Shown here one piece after another: positions 15,010-20,230 of a DNA stretch of 20,230 nt. Position 1 is the first letter of the stretch, and the number at the start of each line of letters is the position of its first letter. The notes under the pieces are model-generated. The model was not told where the DNA came from. It made no database searches and was given only the letters and a program-made list of their open reading frames with translations. The DNA lies in contig CAJTKW010000074.1 of assembly GCA_910577035.1 (NCBI GenBank), positions 1 through 20,230 of the forward strand. Reading direction: 5' to 3'. This DNA comes from an uncultured Acetatifactor sp. Lineage in GTDB: Bacteria; Bacillota; Clostridia; Lachnospirales; Lachnospiraceae. A program made the translations under genes and the position numbers.

Positions 15010-16409
15010 AGACAAGAAACGGTTATAAGGTTTACCCGTTGACGGCAGCGCAGAAATTTCACAATTATTATGCCCGCTACAGTCCGGGAAAGGAAATATT
15101 AAATGTGGGCTCAAGCCTTACCATAGACTTTCAACTGAACCTTGAGGAGCTGAGGAAGGCTGTTTATAAAGCGTATGAGCGATGCGAATCCATGCGGGCC
15201 CGGCTTGTCTATGACAAGGAGGAGGACCAGTGGTATCAGTATATTGGGGACCGGGAGGAGCGGGAGATAGAATTCGTTGATTTCACGGGGAAATCCATGG
15301 AAGAGGCGGAGGCGGAGATGACGGCGTGGACCCGCATCCCCTTTGACCGGGAAGATGCGCCCATGAATAAGGTGGTTATCATTAAGACCCCGGACGGCTT
15401 TGAAGGGATGTTTATTTCGGGAGATCATCGTTTCCTGGATGCCCAGTCCCTGATCTGCTTTCTGAAGGATGTCATAGAATTGTACTGCAGTGCGAACTTT
15501 GAGGGGATTCCTTATCCTTCCGATATGCGCTCCTACATTGAGCAGGTGGAGAAGGATCTGGCCTATGAGAACGGCAGCAGGGCACAGGCCAGGGACAGGG
15601 AGTATTTTCACAGGCTGATTGAGGAGTCGGAGCCCATATACAACGGTGTGGAGGGACCCGGAAGGCTGGAGCAGGCGCGAAGTGACACCGGGAATTCCAA
15701 TCTCAGGGCGGCCCCTACAGGGTCGGACAGTTTCACGGCGGATATCGATGTCTTCCATTTGGAGGAGGAGCCTACCGGACGGCTGATGAAATTCTGCGAG
15801 GAGCAGCATATTTCCCTGCAATGTCTGCTGATTATGGGAATTCGTACCTATCTGCAGAAGATCAACCAATGTGATGATATATCAATGCAGGTTGCATATG
15901 CCCGCAGAGCCACGCTTCTGGAGAAAAAATCCGGCGGGACCCGTATACACTGCTTCCCCTTCCGGACGATTATCCCGGAGACCAGGACCTTTCTGGAAGG
16001 AATTCATGAAATCAGGGACAGGCAGAATGAGGTTTTCCGGTATGTGAATTTTGACCCGGCGGAGTATCTTTCTTACAGGGGGCAGTACTACAATCCTCCC
16101 CGGGGCATGGGCTACGAGACAGTGTCTCTCACCTATCAGCCTGCGACATTGAGGGAAAAGGGATTGACGGATCTGGGCGGCATCAGGTACAAGACCAAAA
16201 GATACGGCAACGGCTATTATTCCGACGGGATGTACCTTTCGGTGATGCACAGGCCCGAGGATAACGGGCTGGACTTCAGCTTTGAGCACCAGACAAAGGC
16301 GTACAGCAGGGAGCAGCTGGAATATTTTTATTATTATATCTGTAAAATCATGTTTAAGGGAACGGAGAACCCGAATCTAAAGACAGGGGATATTATTAAG
16401 CTGGTATAG
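15006..16409 (+). CDS. Stand-alone condensation-domain-like acyltransferase
   Basis: This 467-residue protein is the length of a single condensation domain of the CoA-dependent acyltransferase superfamily. The N-terminus YKVYPLTAAQKFHNYYARYSP resembles the C1 motif with substrate-entry helix. The catalytic HHxxxDG motif appears as DHRFLDA: the first His is Asp140, the catalytic second His is kept (His141) with the structural Asp145, and the Gly is Ala. A clear DFGWG motif was not found. The C-terminal half (about 250-450) shows the second chloramphenicol-acetyltransferase-like lobe. It likely moves an acyl group from the carrier protein encoded next door to an alcohol or amine acceptor. The acceptor is unknown. 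It starts at an ATGA overlap with the hydrolase gene and is followed 23 bases later by the carrier-protein gene. Confidence 0.8.
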   Translation: MKTRNGYKVYPLTAAQKFHNYYARYSPGKEILNVGSSLTIDFQLNLEELRKAVYKAYERCESMRARLVYDKEEDQWYQYIGDREEREIEFVDFTGKSMEEAEAEMTAWTRIPFDREDAPMNKVVIIKTPDGFEGMFISGDHRFLDAQSLICFLKDVIELYCSANFEGIPYPSDMRSYIEQVEKDLAYENGSRAQARDREYFHRLIEESEPIYNGVEGPGRLEQARSDTGNSNLRAAPTGSDSFTADIDVFHLEEEPTGRLMKFCEEQHISLQCLLIMGIRTYLQKINQCDDISMQVAYARRATLLEKKSGGTRIHCFPFRTIIPETRTFLEGIHEIRDRQNEVFRYVNFDPAEYLSYRGQYYNPPRGMGYETVSLTYQPATLREKGLTDLGGIRYKTKRYGNGYYSDGMYLSVMHRPEDNGLDFSFEHQTKAYSREQLEYFYYYICKIMFKGTENPNLKTGDIIKLV

Positions 16410-16432
16410 CGTGAGAAGAGAGGAGGAAGAAA

Positions 16433-16660
16433 ATGTTTGATAAGCTGGCAGACGTGATTGTAAATTATGTGGAAGTCAAGAGAGAGGATATTAGGCCGGA
16501 GTCCCGCTTTATGGAGGATCTGGGCTTTACCTCATTTGATTTCATGAGTATGCTGGGGGAGATTGAGGAGACGCTGGACGTTGAAGTCAATGCGGAGGAA
16601 GCGGCCAATATCCGCACGGTACAGGAAGCGGTGGATTATCTGTCGAGCCTGGGAAACTGA
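16433..16660 (+). CDS. Acyl carrier protein
   Basis: This 75-residue protein has a strong ribosome-binding site (GAGAGGAGGAAG) ahead of the ATG. It is a typical acidic four-helix carrier: the phosphopantetheine site is DLGFTSFDFM with Ser34, followed by the acidic helix EIEETLDVEV. The Gly-Phe-Thr-Ser-Phe context differs from the DSLD of fatty-acid-synthesis ACPs and fits dedicated carriers of specialised pathways. It needs a phosphopantetheinyl transferase, and none is encoded in this window. Its place between the acyltransferase and the ligase suggests that it carries the activated acyl group between them. Confidence 0.93.
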   Translation: MFDKLADVIVNYVEVKREDIRPESRFMEDLGFTSFDFMSMLGEIEETLDVEVNAEEAANIRTVQEAVDYLSSLGN

Positions 16661-16676
16661 GCAGGGGAGTTTTGAA

Positions 16677-18227
16677 ATGGAGGTTAGTATGAGCATGGTA
16701 TGCAGTACAATATATGAACTGCTGGTTAAGGCAGAAGAGAGCTACGGACCCCGGGACGCCTTCCGCTACAAGGTGAAAAAGGCCGGCGGCAGCGGGAAAA
16801 AGGAGACTGCAGTGGAGGCCAGGACCTATTCCCGGTTGAGAAGCGACAGCGAGCATTTCGGGGCGGCGCTGGTGAAGCTTGGGGAGCAGGGGAGGCATGT
16901 TGCCGTGCTGGGAGCCTCTTCCTATTCCTGGGTTACGGCGTACTTTGGCATTGTGAGCAGCGGCAGCGTGGCAGTGCCTTTGGACGGGAATCTGCCTCCG
17001 GAGGAACTGTGTGAGCTGATAGACAGGGCGGATGTGACCACCCTTGTGTACGACGGGACGAAGGAAGAGACGGCGCTGAAGGCGGCCGGGCAGTGCGGGA
17101 AGCTGAAACATTTCATTGCCGTGGATCCGGAGAGTGAGGTTTCCGGTGCCCTTTATATGTGGGAGCTGACAGGGGGAGCTTTGCCGGAGACGGCTTTTGC
17201 ACCCGGGCCGGAGGATCTGGCTACCATTATGTTCACCTCGGGTACTACCGGGAAGAGCAAGGGGGTCATGCTGACCCACAGGAACCTTGCGGAGAATGCC
17301 ACCGCCCTGGATATGGGCTACGGGCCCGGGCTGGTGGTGATGAGCGTGCTTCCCATACACCATGCCTACTGTCTGAGCATGGACATCCTTAAGGGCATTT
17401 CCATAGGGGCGACGATCTGCATCAATGATTCCCTGCTGAGGGTTGCGCAGAATATTAAGCTCTTTGAACCCAATATGATCCTGATGGTGCCTCTGATGGT
17501 GGAGACTCTTGCCAGAAAGCTGGAGGAGGCGTCCCTTGTCCCGGCCATGCTCGTTAAGGCGAAGGTGTTCGGAAAGCAGTTTCATACTATCTGCAGCGGC
17601 GGTGCCTATCTGAATCCCAGATACATAGACCTGTTTAAGCGGTACGGCATCACTATACTTCAGGGATACGGCATGACAGAGTGCTCGCCTGTGATCAGTA
17701 CAAACTGTGATAGCGGGATGAAGGCAGGTTCGGTGGGAAAATGTATGCCTAACTGTGAAGTCAGGATCGTGGAAGAGGAGATCTGGGTAAAAGGCTCCAG
17801 CGTGATGCAGGGATATTACCGGATGCCGGAGGAAACGGCGCAGACTCTGGAGGATGGCTGGCTGAAAACGGGAGACCTGGGATATGTGGATGAGGAAGGA
17901 TACCTCTTTCTCACCGGGCGGAAAAAGAATCTGATAATTACGCCAAACGGTGAAAACGTTTCTCCGGAGGAGATTGAAAACAGGCTGGGCGGGGAACCGC
18001 TGATTCAGGAAATTCTGGTGCGTGACAGCGAAGGTGTCATAGAGGCGGAAATCTTCCCGGATCTGGAGTATGCCGCAAAGAAAAAGATCCGGGATGTTCC
18101 GTCTGAACTACAGAAAATAATTGATGGGTATAACAGGAAAGCACCTTTGTATAAACGTATTTTCAGGCTCAAGGTGCGGGATCGTGAATTCGAGAAGAAT
18201 TCAACCAGAAAGATCAGGAGATTCTGA
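16677..18227 (+). CDS. AMP-dependent acyl-CoA/acyl-ACP synthetase
   Basis: This 516-residue protein belongs to the adenylate-forming family. The start at 16677 (MEVSMSMV) is chosen because AGGGGAG at 16663-16669 lies 7 bases upstream and it clears the carrier-protein gene; the frame is open further upstream only as a shadow of that gene. Motifs: FTSGTTGKSKG (186-196) for AMP binding, GYGMTECSP (330-338), KTGDLGY (397-403), GRKKNLIITPNGENVSPEEIE and the C-terminal catalytic lysine Lys512 in STRKIRR. All steps needed to adenylate a carboxylate are present. The sequence is closer to fatty-acyl ligases than to amino-acid-activating A domains (CSGGAYLNPRYIDLFKRYGI block). With the adjacent carrier protein it probably acts as an acyl-ACP synthetase. 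Its TGA is directly followed by the stop of the convergent chemotaxis gene. Confidence 0.92.
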   Translation: MEVSMSMVCSTIYELLVKAEESYGPRDAFRYKVKKAGGSGKKETAVEARTYSRLRSDSEHFGAALVKLGEQGRHVAVLGASSYSWVTAYFGIVSSGSVAVPLDGNLPPEELCELIDRADVTTLVYDGTKEETALKAAGQCGKLKHFIAVDPESEVSGALYMWELTGGALPETAFAPGPEDLATIMFTSGTTGKSKGVMLTHRNLAENATALDMGYGPGLVVMSVLPIHHAYCLSMDILKGISIGATICINDSLLRVAQNIKLFEPNMILMVPLMVETLARKLEEASLVPAMLVKAKVFGKQFHTICSGGAYLNPRYIDLFKRYGITILQGYGMTECSPVISTNCDSGMKAGSVGKCMPNCEVRIVEEEIWVKGSSVMQGYYRMPEETAQTLEDGWLKTGDLGYVDEEGYLFLTGRKKNLIITPNGENVSPEEIENRLGGEPLIQEILVRDSEGVIEAEIFPDLEYAAKKKIRDVPSELQKIIDGYNRKAPLYKRIFRLKVRDREFEKNSTRKIRRF

Positions 18228-19937
18228 TTACTTCTTCAGTAATTCAAACTGTCCTACCAGTTCATCCAGCATGGTTGCCTGAGCGGACAGCTCCTGGCTG
18301 GTTGCCGATGCCTCTTGGGCGGTGGCGGCATTGCTCTCCACAACGCCGGAAATCTGATTGACGTCGTTCTCTGCCTTGAGCATTGCCTCTGCCTGCTCTT
18401 CCATCATGACTTTTAAGTCCTTGGAGAATTCGGCAATCTGCTTGATGCCGTCCATGACGGATTCGATTGAGCGGGAGGCATGGTCTGCCACTTCGTTCCC
18501 CGCGGAAACCTCGTGTACGGAAGCCTCGATCAGTTCCCGGGTATCCACTGCCGCCTTTGCACTTTGGTCGGCAAGCTCTCTGATCTGCGAAGCTACGACG
18601 GCAAAGCCGCGCCCGGCTTCCCCTGCCCGGGCAGCTTCGATGGAAGCATTGAGGGACAGGAGGTTGGTCTGTGCCGCAATGGATTCGATTTCGGAGATAA
18701 TATTTCCGATTTTGGCGGAAGTGTCGTTTATCCGTACCATGGCCTCCATCATGGTTTCCATTTCATGACGGCTTTCGTCTGCCTTATCCGCGTATTCCTG
18801 TGCCCGGGTGCAGGTATCGTCAGCGCTTTGTGCGCTCTGCTTCATTGTCTCGGTAATATCGGAGATGGAAGCAAGCAGCTGGGATACGGCGTGGGCCTGA
18901 TCGGTAGCGCCCTCTGCAAGGCTCTGGGAAGCGTTTGCAAGATCGTCGGATCCGGCGGATACCTGTTTGGAGGCTTCACCGATAGACAGCAGGGTGTCTG
19001 TCATCTGGTCCCTGAGGCTGCGCATGGCGCCGTACAGCTTCTGGAAATCTCCGGTGTAGCGTTGGGGAGCCTTGGACTTGACGGTATAATTTCCGTTTGC
19101 CATTTCTCCCAGCAGCTCCTCGATTTCAAAGATGATCTGTTCCAGATTTGACGCCATATCCCTGGCGTCTTTTCCCATGTCTTCCACCTCGTCTCCCGTT
19201 TCAATCTGGGGGAACGGGGAGGAAAGGTCGCCGGTGGAGAAGGTCTTGAGACGCTCGCCAAGCTTTCCCAGCGGGACGGAAATCCGCTGTGCGATCTTTT
19301 TGCTGATTTTGGTGGACAAATACATGGCGGATGCCGTGACGGCGAGAATTGCCGCTACCAGTATCCAGCCTGTGACGTTCAGTGCCGTGGCAAGGCTGTT
19401 ACCCTGATCTACCTTTACCTCCAGCAGTTCGTCAAGCTTGCTGTAAATACTGTTATAAGGGCCTGCCAGCTCGTTCAGGGCCAGCTCCTGCGCCTGCACG
19501 CATTTTGCACGGTCCGTTGTGGCACCCAGCTCCATGATTTCCGCATCCAGTGCCCAGTAAGCAGCCAGCTCCGATTCGATGGCTTCATAGGTTTCCCTGC
19601 CGTCTGCCGATACGACGGTATTTTCAATTTCCGCGAAATAGCGGGTAAAATTTTCTTTGTTGGCGGCGTGCTGTGCTGTCACGGTATCAATGGCTTCCTG
19701 ATTATCGTAGCCAATGGCGGCACGAAGCGACGACCGGGCATCCGCAAATTCAAACATTGCCTTTCCGATGTCGCCCTGGGCAAAGCCGAAATTTTCAAGT
19801 GCATAGGAATAGCGGTTACATATGACAATCAGGGCGATAATGCCCAGAAGCGCGGCAGCCGCGATAATGGATGATACCTTGAAAATAGATGTTGTGAGTT
19901 TCTTTTCGATACTTTCTTTCTGATTCATTTGAAACAT
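18228..19937 (-). CDS. Methyl-accepting chemotaxis protein (transmembrane)
   Basis: This is a 569-residue receptor. The start at 19937 (MFQMNQKESIEKKL) is chosen for GGAGGGG (complement of 19941-19947) at ideal distance; the frame extends 40 codons upstream without a site. Layout: first membrane helix about 18-41, an extracytoplasmic helical sensor region about 42-185, second helix about 188-207, a HAMP region from about 208 (RISVPLGKLGERL), and a cytoplasmic signalling coiled coil with the conserved hairpin tip ESIAAQTNLLSLNASIEAAR starting near 418. The tip binds CheA/CheW and steers motility. No C-terminal CheR-binding pentapeptide is seen (ends FELLKK). The ligand cannot be predicted. It is not obviously related to the neighbouring operon apart from position. 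Confidence 0.93.
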   Translation of the reverse strand: MFQMNQKESIEKKLTTSIFKVSSIIAAAALLGIIALIVICNRYSYALENFGFAQGDIGKAMFEFADARSSLRAAIGYDNQEAIDTVTAQHAANKENFTRYFAEIENTVVSADGRETYEAIESELAAYWALDAEIMELGATTDRAKCVQAQELALNELAGPYNSIYSKLDELLEVKVDQGNSLATALNVTGWILVAAILAVTASAMYLSTKISKKIAQRISVPLGKLGERLKTFSTGDLSSPFPQIETGDEVEDMGKDARDMASNLEQIIFEIEELLGEMANGNYTVKSKAPQRYTGDFQKLYGAMRSLRDQMTDTLLSIGEASKQVSAGSDDLANASQSLAEGATDQAHAVSQLLASISDITETMKQSAQSADDTCTRAQEYADKADESRHEMETMMEAMVRINDTSAKIGNIISEIESIAAQTNLLSLNASIEAARAGEAGRGFAVVASQIRELADQSAKAAVDTRELIEASVHEVSAGNEVADHASRSIESVMDGIKQIAEFSKDLKVMMEEQAEAMLKAENDVNQISGVVESNAATAQEASATSQELSAQATMLDELVGQFELLKK

Positions 19938-20136
19938 GCTCCCCTCCGTTGCCTGCTGCTTGTTGATAAACGATTGCCATGACAGTGGAACGGAAAATAC
20001 TCTTTTGCATAATGACGAGGGAAGTATGAAGAAATCAGGATACGACCGGCCGAACAAAATGCCCGTTTGTGACAGCAGTCAGTAAATTGCGATGCAAACA
20101 GTAGCAACTATGCTTTTTCGAAATAGATATAACTTT

Positions 20137-20164
20137 ATTATAGCACCGTGGGCTGGCATGTCAA
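20137..20164 (-). promoter_or_regulatory. Promoter of the chemotaxis receptor gene
   Basis: Read on the minus strand: perfect TTGACA (20164-20159), 16-base spacer, perfect TATAAT (20142-20137). The start near 20130 leaves a long leader of about 190 bases, in which no known RNA element was recognised. Confidence 0.75.
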
Positions 20165-20230
20165 GGTGGAGAACGCTTGAGTTTCCGCAGTTTTGTTGGC
20201 AGAACCCCAATTCTGCCTGCATCACTATAT
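20165..20230. other. Window end, no feature seen
   Basis: Sequence upstream of the chemotaxis promoter. No open frame, repeat or other promoter is supported. Confidence 0.4.

Noticed and set aside
13477..15114. 545-codon minus-strand frame opposite the SCP2 and hydrolase genes
   Set aside because: It overlaps two well-supported plus-strand genes and has low-complexity composition and no recognisable domain.

Overview
The window looks like a chromosomal segment of a gut-type Clostridia, most likely Lachnospiraceae. The signs are strong Firmicutes-style Shine-Dalgarno sites, mid-range G+C, ATGA gene overlaps, a DUF4474 protein, a Firmicutes-type Rpn nuclease, and a reductase-terminated NRPS of the kind found in gut clostridia. 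This is inferred from gene style; there is no rRNA or other marker gene.

Layout. (1) 1-3836: the 3' end of a non-ribosomal peptide synthetase gene. It holds an incomplete adenylation (A) core fused in frame to a complete A domain, then a carrier domain and an NAD(P)H-dependent terminal reductase. (2) 3837-6810: a low-density stretch with signs of gene traffic: a decayed tyrosine-recombinase tail, a DUF2971 gene broken by a frameshift, and an Rpn-family nuclease on the minus strand. (3) 7054-10702: a promoter and two consecutive ABC exporter half-transporters, probably a heterodimer. (4) 10757-12560: a membrane-anchored DUF4474 protein overlapping a metallophosphoesterase. (5) 12580-18227: a TetR-type regulator divergent from a five-gene operon: SCP2-like lipid-binding protein, membrane-anchored alpha/beta hydrolase, free-standing condensation-domain-like acyltransferase, acyl carrier protein and acyl-activating AMP ligase. 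Two copies of a GACCGTTGGTC palindrome sit in the operon promoter. (6) 18228-20164: a transmembrane chemotaxis receptor convergent with the operon, whose stop codon directly abuts that of the ligase, with its own near-consensus promoter.

How the parts may work together. The NRPS builds a peptide on its carrier domain and releases it reductively as an aldehyde or alcohol. The ABC pair could export it, but that link rests on proximity only. The TetR operon is the best candidate for an undescribed system. The ligase would activate a fatty or aryl acid and load the carrier protein, the condensation-like enzyme would move the acyl group to an unknown acceptor, and the hydrolase and SCP2 protein would handle or trim the lipid product at the membrane. 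Its layout suggests a small discrete lipid- or acyl-conjugate pathway under ligand-released repression.

No rRNA, tRNA or CRISPR array was seen. All calls are by eye, without database searches.
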